Source: Hofstenia miamia (Eukaryota > Xenacoelomorpha > Acoela). Taken from it: a stretch of DNA of 64,000 nucleotides. The position numbers were made by a program, and so were the translations under genes. The stretch covers positions 1,882,271 through 1,946,270 of the forward strand of contig SCFE01000021.1 of NCBI GenBank assembly GCA_004352715.1, written 5' to 3'. Under the pieces are notes generated by a model that saw only the letters and a list, made by a program, of their open reading frames with translations, was not told the origin of the DNA and ran no database searches. Positions 33,533 through 44,199 of this stretch are shown here, one piece after another (within the stretch, counting starts at the first letter, position 1; each line of letters opens with the position of its first letter).

Positions 33533-34389
33533 GTGCTAAATGAGGGTGTAATATCAAATTATTTCATTACCTTTGCATTTTAATCAAATTACAAGGAGTG
33601 TGATATATATTTATGTACAAAAGAGTACTATTTAATAAAAAATATTGATTTGCATAAATATACTTTTATAGTGAAATATATTCATTTTTTATGACTTGTT
33701 TAAAAAGCTGTCATACTTAAACAAAGGCGTTAGTTAATTGTAATGTGATTAAATATATCCCTAATTGGAATTTTTTTATATTTCTTTGGGATCTTATTTT
33801 TTGGTGTTTTAATTGTTTGCTCTTTTATGTCATAAGTATTTGGTTATTTATTTCTTTGGCATTTTAATTTTTGGGATTAAATGTAATTACCCCTAAAAAA
33901 ACGTTTTGGCAATGTCTCTCATGTGGCAAGTTTCCTATTGTGTCCGTCAAAAACTCCCACTTGCAAAAACTCCCACTTTGTCAAATAGCCTTAACTGTTT
34001 ATGATTGTAAAATATATTTTCATTAAAAACAATTAGTTGTGGCCTTCGTGGAAATATTTCTTCATTTATGGAAGGAATTGTTTAGTGCCTTGCAATCCAT
34101 CGCTAATCCCAAAACCTGGATATAGGCATCTGTTAGGTGGTGGGAATCATCTATAAATGAAATTTAAAAATATTTGTATAATCCTGGCTACAAAGAGTGA
34201 GAGTTGGGTTCTCTCATGATACCCCCACTTCCAAGTGGATAATAGGATGCTTAATCCGGGGACCAGGAAACCCTGCTATTATTTGCGATATGTTCTTAAC
34301 ATTTGACAATTAAGTTAACTTTATTCAGCCAGCGCAAAACGATTTGTAACTTTATACAATTTTAATAAAATAGATCGCGTACGCTTATT
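33533..34389. other. Non-coding DNA
   Basis: AT-rich to 33890. Near 33946-33980 'aaaaactcccactt' occurs twice. From about 34070 to 34320 base composition rises and may be the body of a SINE whose tRNA-like head is the unit at 34390-34453. That link is a guess from position and orientation only. Confidence 0.35.
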
Positions 34390-34453
34390 TGAACAGGCCG
34401 GATTTGAACCAGCAAAACCTCAGTTATCAGAGGTGAAAGCATTTCACTGTTCA
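34390..34453 (-). other. tRNA-like unit, 64 bp, different family
   Basis: On the minus strand it has a perfect 7-bp acceptor (TGAACAG/CTGTTCA), a D arm TGAA-ATGCT-TTCA, an anticodon arm CCTC-TGATAACT-GAGG with an 8-base loop, and a T arm GCTGG-TTCAAAT-CCGGC fitting the pol III B box. The arms abut with almost no linkers, so it is shorter than a nuclear tRNA. Likely a SINE head or tRNA pseudogene. Confidence 0.5.
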
Positions 34454-34567
34454 ATAATTAGTTTCCTACGTATTCATTATAACTAACGAATTTTAAGTAA
34501 GCTAATGCATAATGTAATGCGACATTCATTAAAGGCTAAATACTAATAAAAATAACGATATTAAAAT

Positions 34568-34816
34568 AAACACTAGTGCCACACAAATGCATGCAGAGCA
34601 CGAGGACAAAATAAACACTATTAGAGGGTAAAAAATGATGAGAAATGCAATAAAATACATGAAAAGTTTAAAATATAATCGATATAGACCAATAACTTTA
34701 CACAATTAACCAAATTCCTAACACACAGTAACATGTGGAAGCACACAGTAAATATTTAAGCATTATAGCTTATAAAAATATGAAGTCATATAAAAGAAAT
34801 TATTTTTAACTAAAAA
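34568..34816 (+). repeat. hAT-like subterminal repeat, copy cut by gap
   Basis: It carries the same ordered motifs as 15556-15790 (an 'aggacaaaataaacac' block, an 'accaataactttacacaatt' block, 'gtaacatgtggaagcacac') with CG sites turned to TG or CA. It runs into the next 1,000-N gap. Confidence 0.6.
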
Positions 34817-35816
34817 NNNNNNNNNNNNNNNNNNNNNNNNNNNNNNNNNNNNNNNNNNNNNNNNNNNNNNNNNNNNNNNNNNNNNNNNNNNNNNNNNNNN
34901 NNNNNNNNNNNNNNNNNNNNNNNNNNNNNNNNNNNNNNNNNNNNNNNNNNNNNNNNNNNNNNNNNNNNNNNNNNNNNNNNNNNNNNNNNNNNNNNNNNNN
35001 NNNNNNNNNNNNNNNNNNNNNNNNNNNNNNNNNNNNNNNNNNNNNNNNNNNNNNNNNNNNNNNNNNNNNNNNNNNNNNNNNNNNNNNNNNNNNNNNNNNN
35101 NNNNNNNNNNNNNNNNNNNNNNNNNNNNNNNNNNNNNNNNNNNNNNNNNNNNNNNNNNNNNNNNNNNNNNNNNNNNNNNNNNNNNNNNNNNNNNNNNNNN
35201 NNNNNNNNNNNNNNNNNNNNNNNNNNNNNNNNNNNNNNNNNNNNNNNNNNNNNNNNNNNNNNNNNNNNNNNNNNNNNNNNNNNNNNNNNNNNNNNNNNNN
35301 NNNNNNNNNNNNNNNNNNNNNNNNNNNNNNNNNNNNNNNNNNNNNNNNNNNNNNNNNNNNNNNNNNNNNNNNNNNNNNNNNNNNNNNNNNNNNNNNNNNN
35401 NNNNNNNNNNNNNNNNNNNNNNNNNNNNNNNNNNNNNNNNNNNNNNNNNNNNNNNNNNNNNNNNNNNNNNNNNNNNNNNNNNNNNNNNNNNNNNNNNNNN
35501 NNNNNNNNNNNNNNNNNNNNNNNNNNNNNNNNNNNNNNNNNNNNNNNNNNNNNNNNNNNNNNNNNNNNNNNNNNNNNNNNNNNNNNNNNNNNNNNNNNNN
35601 NNNNNNNNNNNNNNNNNNNNNNNNNNNNNNNNNNNNNNNNNNNNNNNNNNNNNNNNNNNNNNNNNNNNNNNNNNNNNNNNNNNNNNNNNNNNNNNNNNNN
35701 NNNNNNNNNNNNNNNNNNNNNNNNNNNNNNNNNNNNNNNNNNNNNNNNNNNNNNNNNNNNNNNNNNNNNNNNNNNNNNNNNNNNNNNNNNNNNNNNNNNN
35801 NNNNNNNNNNNNNNNN
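34817..35816. other. Assembly gap of exactly 1,000 N
   Basis: Placeholder gap; true size unknown. Confidence 0.97.
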
Positions 35817-36134
35817 ATTGTAAATGTCATCTCGTTTTTAATAACAACTTGTTTATTAACCATTAATTTTGATGCGACAGTGTGAAATATATGTAAATAC
35901 ACATTACGCTTGTTTCTTAAAGCATTGCCATCTCAACAATGATGATAAACTAACACTACAATATACAAATTTAAAAGTATGATATATATGGTCATTATAA
36001 GCAAAGTGTAGAATAAATTACATTTTTGTCTTGTCTTAAACACGTATGTGGGTTTTACCACATACGTTTATTAAATATTATTATTAATATTTATTTTTTA
36101 TTTGGAAATATTTTTCGATTCCACTTTTTAAACA
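35817..36134. other. AT-rich DNA with one perfect hairpin
   Basis: At 36042-36067 the arms ACGTATGTGG and CCACATACGT form a perfect 10-bp stem with a 6-base loop. No gene is seen. Confidence 0.5.
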
Positions 36135-36315
36135 AGTAAGTAAATGTGGGAAAGTAATAAATGTAAAGTAAGTTAATGTGGGAAAGTAATAAATGTAAAG
36201 TAAGTTAATGTGGGAAAGTGAAACTAAAAAGGTAAGTAAATGTGGCAAAGTAATGCATGTAAAGTAAGTTAATGTGGGAAAGTAAAACTAAAAAGTAAGT
36301 AAAACTAAAAAAGTA
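36135..36315 (+). repeat. Minisatellite, 32-bp period, about 5 copies
   Basis: The unit 'taagttaatgtgggaaagta' plus 12 bases recurs with 'atgtggg' (one copy 'atgtggc') at 36144, 36176, 36208, 36240 and 36272, an exact 32-bp spacing, then decays into 'aaactaaaaagtaag'. Confidence 0.85.
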
Positions 36316-36375
36316 AAAAAATGCAAACTAAATTAGGTCACATAAATAACACAAAAACTAGTAAAAGTACATGCA

Positions 36376-36528
36376 TGACGTCAGTAAAACACCTCCGCCA
36401 ATATCCACGGCGTCTCAGGTCAAAGGCCACCCCTCTCGACCAATCACAAAAAAGTGGGATCTCCTTGCCTCCACCTCTCGACCAATCAGAAAAAAGTGGG
36501 ACCTCCTTGCCGCGGCCATAACTACTAT
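36376..36528 (+). promoter_or_regulatory. CRE and triple CCAAT cluster beside the LTR array
   Basis: A full CRE palindrome TGACGTCA (36376-36383) is followed by CCAAT at 36398, 36440 and 36482. The last two lie in a 42-bp direct duplication (36431-36472 and 36473-36514). A YY1-like 'gcggccat' lies at 36512. The region is GC-richer and keeps its CG sites. This resembles a TATA-less animal promoter whose transcribed side has been displaced by the LTR array starting at 36529. No gene is identified, so it could also be a minisatellite by chance. Confidence 0.35.
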
Positions 36529-36894
36529 TGTCGCCGATCTTAAGCAATAGTTTTCATAAAGATATAATATAAAGAAAAAATACAATGGTAAAATGGCAGT
36601 TGAGAGTAGATAAAATCTATTAAGCGTTCTCTACAGGTCTCTCAGGTTTTATACAAGAATTGAGTTATTACCTGCCTTTGTTTACAAAATCAGTTGTCTA
36701 CATAGTTTAAACATGATCAATTATTCATTCCCTCATAAATTCAATTTGAGCAATAATAATAAGCACCACCGAGGGGACGTCAAACTAACAGTAGCAACCT
36801 AAGTTCGAAATAAGTGCTGACGTCATGGTGACGTAAAAATACAAAATAACTGATAAATAATTAAATCGAAAAAGTCCCTGAGTGACTCTACACA
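36529..36894 (-). repeat. LTR of unit A (3' LTR), 366 bp
   Basis: On the minus strand it begins TGTGTAGAGTCACTC and ends GATCGGCGACA (TG...CA). Just upstream is the polypurine tract AAGGGGGG (36902-36895). A TATA box (TATAAAA, plus-strand 36647-36653) and two cAMP-response-like sites (TGACGTCA at 36818-36825, TGACGTAA at 36829-36836) suggest the promoter. The outer edge abuts unrelated flanking DNA. Confidence 0.85.
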
Positions 36895-36909
36895 CCCCCC
36901 TTGCTCAAA

Positions 36910-39900
36910 TTAATTTTCGGATAACAGTTGGAGGGTGGGCCCAGACACAATATTTTGAGTGGCCACTATCATCTTCTTTGCTAACTCACCATCCCAGGTT
37001 TGGACTTCAGCGTATTGTGGCTCTCTTGTAATCTGCATTAGTACCTCCCTTTGGGTAACTACTTCGTCTTTTAGTCATTGAAATCTAATCTTCAGCATTC
37101 TATTGCAGAGGGGCAATTCCTTCATAAATTATTTAAACGTCTTGTGAAAGTATCATAAAATCTCTCGTAAAGCCGAAGACCCTTGAAAGCGATCATCAAC
37201 GTCATCATGGCATTGGTGTTGGAAGTGTGTGCGTCTTCTGCGCCAATCTCTGTTTATAGAAGTGTATAAACACCTGCCTCAAGTACCCCATCGTGGTCGC
37301 ATGGTTGATGAACAGTGAACAATATTCCTGAACTTGACTGAGAGTTATTTGCTCCGGGTAGGACACATTAGCTCTTATCATCGTTATAATCTCTATCCTT
37401 TTCATGACATCATAATACCGTGTGATAGTTTCCACATTGTTGACCCACATTAAGTCACCAGCTGCCTGAAAAAGAATCAGCACATGAGGCTGTAAAGTTG
37501 CAATTTTATCGTGGATTGTCTGTAGCTGCATGTGCACCAGTAGACCACGCGTGAAGATGTTGGTGATGGTTAGCTTGCCATCAATGAAGATGCATTCAGG
37601 ATTTCCTCCTGTGATAAGTTTTTCTTTTATGACTTTATACTCCCCCATTCCGCTGGCTTTAATCTCTTCCTGTTTGCTATTCACAAAGTTGACATTGACA
37701 GATAAATGAGCTGCGACCCTCTTTTTCAGTTTTCTCACCTTCCATTTAGGTTGTATCAGGGGTGTCTTGATAGTAGGTGGTGGAATGCACAAGAGATTCG
37801 AGGTCTTTATCTTCTTCTCGAGATTACTAAATCCTGCAGTGGAGGCCAAGGTGGCAGTCCTGATCATTACTGGGTAGTTTATTCATGCATCTTTTATCAT
37901 GTCCCAAAATTTTCCTTGTAATCCTATCTGTTGCAGGTATTCGATCTGTTGATTAGAGATGTGCACACAGGAAGTGGTGCATTCCACATCCAGAGCTATG
38001 TGTCGCCCTGGGGATTGCAGAATGACCAACTCCTTCTTGGTGAACATTTCAGTAAACACCATTGCATTAAAGAGAGAACATCTTTATCACGACTCTCTGT
38101 TGTACCATAGGTTCATCTAGAAACTCACTAGGGTCATGTTCGACCATCAGAATACGTTCGTCCTAGGTTACAGACTATTGAGGTGTTGGCTTGGGGATAT
38201 AGCCTTTCCGCCAAATTTCTCCAAGTTCACCTTTTCAATTAAATCACGGATGTGGGGTGACATTTGTACTGCTGAGGATGCTAATAGTTCCTCCTCCCTA
38301 TAGAATTGCTCCAGCATCCGCATCACCTGATTGAAGATAGTGATGGGAATGATCTTTCCCTCTTTGTTGACGTGCCGAGCTGATTCAATAAATTGGCCGT
38401 AAACCACATTCTGGATATCTCATTTGATGCAAGCGGAATAGAGCTTCAGTCTTTCCAGGGATGTCATGCTTGTTAATCTGATCCAGGAATTGGTGCGTCA
38501 ACCCTGGCAATCATTCTACAAAACGTCTAGTGCTCATTGGAGCATTATCTGAATAGAAAATCGCAAATTTAGTTTCTGCTGTTGCGCCCCACATATATTT
38601 CTTAACTATGTTGGAGAAAATATTTATGTCCAACAGACAAATACCAAGTCAATTGCTGGTTAACATGATGGACATCTTGCCTGTCACACTATTCGCCCCC
38701 ACCAGTCAGGCATAATATTTTTCGAATTTATCCATGGGTCTTTTTGTTTTCCCTGGAGAGGAGGGGGGACTGCATTTGTAAAGCAACCAATTCTTTACTT
38801 TCCATGATAAGGGACAAACAGCTATTTCATGGATGGTTATCTTTGTAAGAGATGACCAATTTTCATGTGTCATTGGTATTTGCAAATTTGGTTCTTTTGT
38901 TAAATAAACCACGAGGATCCAGATGGCACCATGGGCGTAAATATCCAGTATGTTTTTCTCAGCGAACAGATGTTCTTTGAAATTCTTCTTGTCTTGTGTA
39001 TTATACGAAACTTTAATGTCTCTGAGTGTTCTTTCAACTGAGGAGTGATAACTGTGTGAGGGGCTCACTATATCCAGGCGGGCCAATCAGACTCAGGGTT
39101 AAAATCAGCTTTAAGGTCAGAGCATATGATCTGGATCTCATGCAGCGTTTGTTCACTCTGTGCAAACGCGAAACTCACATGCATATCGGTTACTGTGAGT
39201 AGCAATGGGGTATTTGAATCTGTCACCTCTAAGGTTTGTGACTGAAGGATAACGTCAATAACAAGTTTCTGATCGACAGCTAAACAGTGTGATGGGACTC
39301 ACTGGCATAGTAGCAAATCTGTGTATAGGAGCCTAGTAATGGGTAGATGGCTCATGGTGTGTAATGAGAGAGGAAGATAATTGTCTTTTGACAAAATCAA
39401 AAAGTTTTACATATGAAAGTGTAAGTTTTCGATATGCTCTGGTACTGTGTCCTCGTGCCCATCTCTGACTATCATGATGAGGAGCATGCCCTCAACTTTC
39501 GCTATGCGGTATGCTATCTCAATCCGTTCCATAATGTCATCCATCTGTATATCATGTATCCTTAAAAAGTAGATAAATAGAAGGTTGTGAAAATCAATGT
39601 TGACGCTTTCAAAGCTGTCAATTATTTTTCGACTATTTAGAAACTGACATAAGTTGTAAATGTTAAAGTCATTGTCAAAGAAAGTGTGCACAGTGCTACG
39701 CCAGTACAGGCGACTAAGCCCCTCCATCATTCTTGAGTCGTAACAAATAATAGTGTTGACTTTTGGATGACGAGAAGCATCTATCACAAATGGAATGGCG
39801 TCGATGGAACAATTCATTTCACGCCCATTGTATGTTCAACGAAGTTGGTCTTTTGTTTCCTCAGATATATTGTCGTGCGTTATAGTGGTAGCTTTTCTCG

Positions 39901-40404
39901 TGGCTATATAATAGGGGTGGAGGGTTTCATCACCAAATTTGGAAATTTTTCTTCTTCTTTCTTTGTTCTTCTGCGACCTAACAGTAGATGTTGCTGTAGA
40001 TGAGGTCGAGGGGGCTATTAAATCACTCAATTGGGGGGTATTTACAATTTGCAATTCACTAAAAGGTGTCCTAGGTGTATAAGTTTTTAATGAAGGGGTA
40101 GCCAGCTCCTCTCGCGCATGTGGGGATACATGTCTCTCCACATAGGGGTGAGATGTGGAGGGCGTCATCATGGTTGCTGTCTCCTCTCCGAGTTGTGGAG
40201 CAATGTGTCGGCCACATGGAATCAGACTCTCCTCAGCACCATCATTGCGTCCTCTTTTCCTTGCACATGCCTCAACAAGCAGAGATACGTGTCTCCCTCA
40301 CCTAGATGAGGCGTCTCGGCTGGTTAACTACCTTCTATCCTCCTTCTCACTTGACAGCGGGATGATGGAGCTGGCGACTCGCGTTTTCTGCTGTTCATAT
40401 ACAT
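36910..40404 (-). pseudogene. ORF3 of unit A: unrecognised protein in env position
   Basis: A frame of about 1,165 codons, broken by stops and frameshifts, from an ATG at 40404 (77 bp inside the end of pol, another frame) to a TAA at 36910, 8 bp before the polypurine tract. Visible in order: an Arg-rich, probably nuclear-targeting N-terminus; a Ser/Thr-rich segment with 'KNKERRRKISK'; a long mixed region with 'DASRHPKVNTIICYDS'; 'LVGANSVTGKMSIMLTSN' (P-loop-like, but Met replaces Ser/Thr) followed by 'KFAIF' and an acidic turn; and a C-terminal region with 'ATLQPHVLILFQAAGDLMWV'. I see no signal peptide and no clear membrane anchor, so an envelope protein is unlikely. I do not recognise the family. 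Confidence 0.6.
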
Positions 40405-43400
40405 TCCTAAATAGAGTTATAAGATTTAAATCCCAAATATTGGAATCATAAGCATGGTTAGTTCTCACCCTTCTTTGGGGGAGCGTACGTGTTTCTAAAT
40501 TGCCAGAAGTATTCTTATCAAAAGTGTAATCAGTGTCATAAAACTCCTCCTCTGAAAAACTAGATAAATCATCGTATTTTTCATATACATCAACACCATT
40601 ATCTACTAAAGTAAATTTGTTCTTATCAATAATTATAACATGCTCAATATCTTTTATCGCTTGTTTGAGCCATTGAAAATGTACTGTTTTACCATTGTTT
40701 AAGGTATAAGTTCTATTGTAAAAGGACCTTGCCAATCATTTGCAAGTTTACATACTTGATTACTATCTGTTGTAATTCGAGGAAGATAAGCAAAAACTCG
40801 GTCACCACATTTATGTGGCTCGCCATATATCTTCTTGTTAAAGGTTTTCTTCTGCCTTATACTGGACTGATTCATGTTATGGCAGATGGTAAGGTGGATT
40901 TGTTGCATATCCTGAATTAATCTATTAACATAACTTTCTGTGCTGTGTTCTGAGTACTTTGGGAAAATCATTGTTAAGGACGTGGTGGCCTCATGACTGA
41001 ATATGGCTTTAAAGGGGCTCATGCTGGTAGTTGTATGAACTGATGTGTTGTAAAAGTACTCAACGCATTCAATAATTCGCCTCCATTGCTTTCCTGCTGC
41101 CCATGATAAGGCTACCTTAATTAATTTTATAAGGGTTCGGTTTAATCACTCCACCAAGCCGTTCACTTGGTGGTGATAGGCGGTGGTCAATTTGTGGACC
41201 ACTTCTAGTTCCTTCATTAAAGCGCGCAAAAGATTACTTTCGAACTGAGGACCTCTATCAGAAACTAATTTTTGCATGGGACTGTACTTCAAAATCCATT
41301 CTTTAACTATTTTGTCAGCAACCTTCTCTGCTGTTGTGCTACTTAAAGGAATCATTCAGGCAAATTTGGTAAAATGGTAAACTATTACAAGTATATACTG
41401 GAAACCTTCGTAGTCCTTTGACAACTGTTCAAGGTTGACATGGACCAGCTCATTAGGGCTCACTGCTGACCATGATTCAAGTTCAGCTCTCTGTTGAGGA
41501 AAATGATTTATATTGTTGAGTAAGCACCTCTCACATTTGTTGATGACATTTGTAATGGTAGCTCTTATTCCAGTGGTGACATATCAGGAGTTGAAGGTTT
41601 TCTCAGTTTGGAGGATACCCAAGTGACCTTTTCATGGAATCTGTTTACTAGGTCCCTCTTAAAATACTTGGGAATAGAAAGTCAGTTGTTGTGCTTGCTC
41701 TTAGTGTACAATAAACCATTCTCATTGGTGCGCCAATTATAACAGTTGAAATACCAATTTACTTCCAGAGATGTGGGGAAGTACGGATCCTTCATCCTTT
41801 TCATAATCTGGTCCAAAATCCAGTTGCGATGTTGATAGCAAATTATCTCTTCCTCTGAGATCTCCTCTCTCACAAGTATGGCAAGGATGGGTTTTCCATT
41901 TCGATCAGCATTAATATCAGGTATCAGTTGATACTCAGTATGAGGAATAAAGGAGAAGGGAACCTTTTCCCCATTTGGTTTCTTGAGGTCTCGTTCATAA
42001 CTTGGTAACGCAGTCCAATAGTCAGCATTCAGATGGAGCCTACCAGGGTGGTGTCTGATTGTGAATGAAAAGTCATTTAAGTATTCTATCCAATGAGCGA
42101 CTATGTTTGATTTGTCACCACTAAATTTTTTCAGCCAGGCAAGAGCACTATTGTCTGTCCTCACAATGAACTTGCGTCCTAGTATGAAATATCGAAATTT
42201 TTTCAGTGATTCAACTAAAGTGAGCATTTCACACTTTGTTGCACCATAATTTCTTTCCGAGGCCCGAAGTTTCAGACTAAAGTACTGGACGGGACTCTTG
42301 ACTCCATTGATATCTTGGCTTAATATCCTGCTTATAGCTACTGTACTTGCATCAAAGTCAACTATAAAATCCTTTGTGTAATCAGGAGTATTCAATGATG
42401 GTATGTTTTTGAGCTCAACCTTGATGCCTTCCAGAGCTTCTTGTTCCTGCCACGTCCACTTGAATTCCATGGATTTTTTCAATAAATTTGAGATGGTTTT
42501 TGTTTTCTCCGCTAGGTCTGGAAGAAACATCCCATAATAGTTAAGGAAACCCATCAATCACTGTACATCTCAGTGGCTTTGTGGCATTTCGATCTTTTCC
42601 AAGAAGTCTTTAGCATTATTCTTTATTGAGATCTTCCCTGGCTCAACAACTTGACCAAGAAAAGTTACCTTTGTCTGGGCTAACAAGCACTTTGTTCCAT
42701 TGACTTTCAATCCTGCTTTTTGTAACAAATCTAATGTGTGACCAAGCTTAGTTAGGTGCTCCTCAAAAGTATTGCTGGCAACCAAAATATCATCAATGTA
42801 AGCTGATATGCCAGGTTCAAGAATGTTAGCATCATCTTTGAGCACCTTAGTGACATAGTGCTGTAAGGTAGCTGGCGCATTACATAGACTGAAGGCCATA
42901 TACTTCCATTCATATAGACCATAAGGGGTAATGAAGGCTGTCTTCAGGATATCAAATGAGTGCATCAGTACCTGCCAGTAGGCTTTGCACAAATCAAGGC
43001 AGGAAAAGAATTTATATTTGTTAGCATTGTATAGGAGGTCTTTGATCCTAGGTAATGGATATGCATCCTTAATTGTTATGTCATTAAGCTTCCTGAAATC
43101 AATGCATAAAAGATATTTCTCACTTTGTTGAATGAACATGGTAGGAGCAGCGCATGGGCTATTGCTTCCCTGTATAATACCACTTTCAATTAAATCACTG
43201 AGGATCTTTTCATACTCTGATTTTAAATTTTCAGGAACACAACACACTGGTAGTCTGATGGGTCTATCATTCTTCAATTCAATAGCGTGTTCTTTGCCCA
43301 CTGCCTGGCCAACACTGATTGTCCCATAGTTAAACACATTGTGTTTACTATGAAGCAAAGAGACTAATGATTTTCTTTCTCTCTGATTAAGATGAGGATG

Positions 43401-44199
43401 GGAGTTATCAGTAACTGTTGGTACCATAACCAGGCTTGCTGACTCTCCCAGATCATGAACTGCAGTACATATGGGTAGGCACATTATGGGGATGCTTTCA
43501 ATTTTTACTGGCACTCCTACAAGCTGCAAATGAGAAACTCCAATCTTAACAGGAAAATTGGCTCCATTTAAAACACTAACATGCGTTTTGCATTTGTCAC
43601 TTTACACAAGTCAGGCGAAAAAGAAATTCCATGCACATACTTGCCTCTCTGTCCTGAAATCATCACATTTCCATTAATGTTGTCCTCAGAGGATACGGCA
43701 ACTCTAGTCCAATGCTTTGGTTCAATTGAAATGGGTTCCATTAAATTAAAGGCAACTTCTTTCTCAGGAATAGTAGCCAGTTGGGTAGCTCCCTGGTCTT
43801 TGATAGTGATTGTATTGTTTTTAAAATCAATTACACACAAGTTCCGTTCCAAGAAATCATTTCCTAGGATGAGGTCATACTTGAGGTGATGATTTGACAT
43901 GTCAATTACTAGAAGATTCACTTCAAATGGCTCAGCATGAATTTTTATTGAGGCATCCCATAACATTCCTTTAAGAGAGAGGGGGTTTCCTGAAGCGTCA
44001 ATGAGTTGTGCACTAGATGGATCTAAAGAGTCTCAATTCAAACATAACTCTTGACAGCACTCATCACTGATTGTAGAAGGATCAGCACACAAGGCTGTAG
44101 AGTGGCGTTAAAGATGTTGCCATTCATCTCAACAGGTATCAAATTTTTTCTTATCAACTGAGTGATCACTAAGATATTTTGTGCACGTTTTAAGGGAGG
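40328..44199 (-). pseudogene. pol of unit A: protease, RT, RNase H, integrase (broken)
   Basis: Protease C-terminal half at 43966-43568 ('LILGNDFLERN'). RT at 43529-42570 with 'LCIDFRKLNDITIKDAYPLP' and an intact Y-I-D-D box. RNase H at about 42557-42000 ('FDAST', 'TDNSALAWL'). Integrase zinc finger and core to about 41100 ('SDRGPQFES', 'NGLVE'), then a GPY/F-like end ('NDWQGPFTIE') at 40730. The protease active-site region (about 44080-44110) is replaced by other sequence. The first integrase catalytic Asp reads Asn ('VHVNLEQL'). Several stops are TGA where unit B has CGA-type or other sense codons (for example near 42556). Not functional. Confidence 0.8.

Noticed and set aside
37706-37921. 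Plus-strand 71-codon frame, identical at 47358-47573
   Set aside because: Antisense of ORF3 in the near-identical tract of units A and B.
38630-38700. 'GANSVTGK' in ORF3 as a proven helicase P-loop
   Set aside because: Spacing fits only with Ala in the first position and Met replaces the essential Ser/Thr; kept as a weak hint only.
36910-40404. ORF3 as a retroviral envelope gene
   Set aside because: It has the env position, but I see no signal peptide, cleavage site or membrane anchor, and the N-terminus is Arg-rich.
40118-40451. Plus-strand frames (also 49773-50008, 60235-60568)
   Set aside because: They are antisense of the Arg-rich start of ORF3; their conservation follows from the units being copies.
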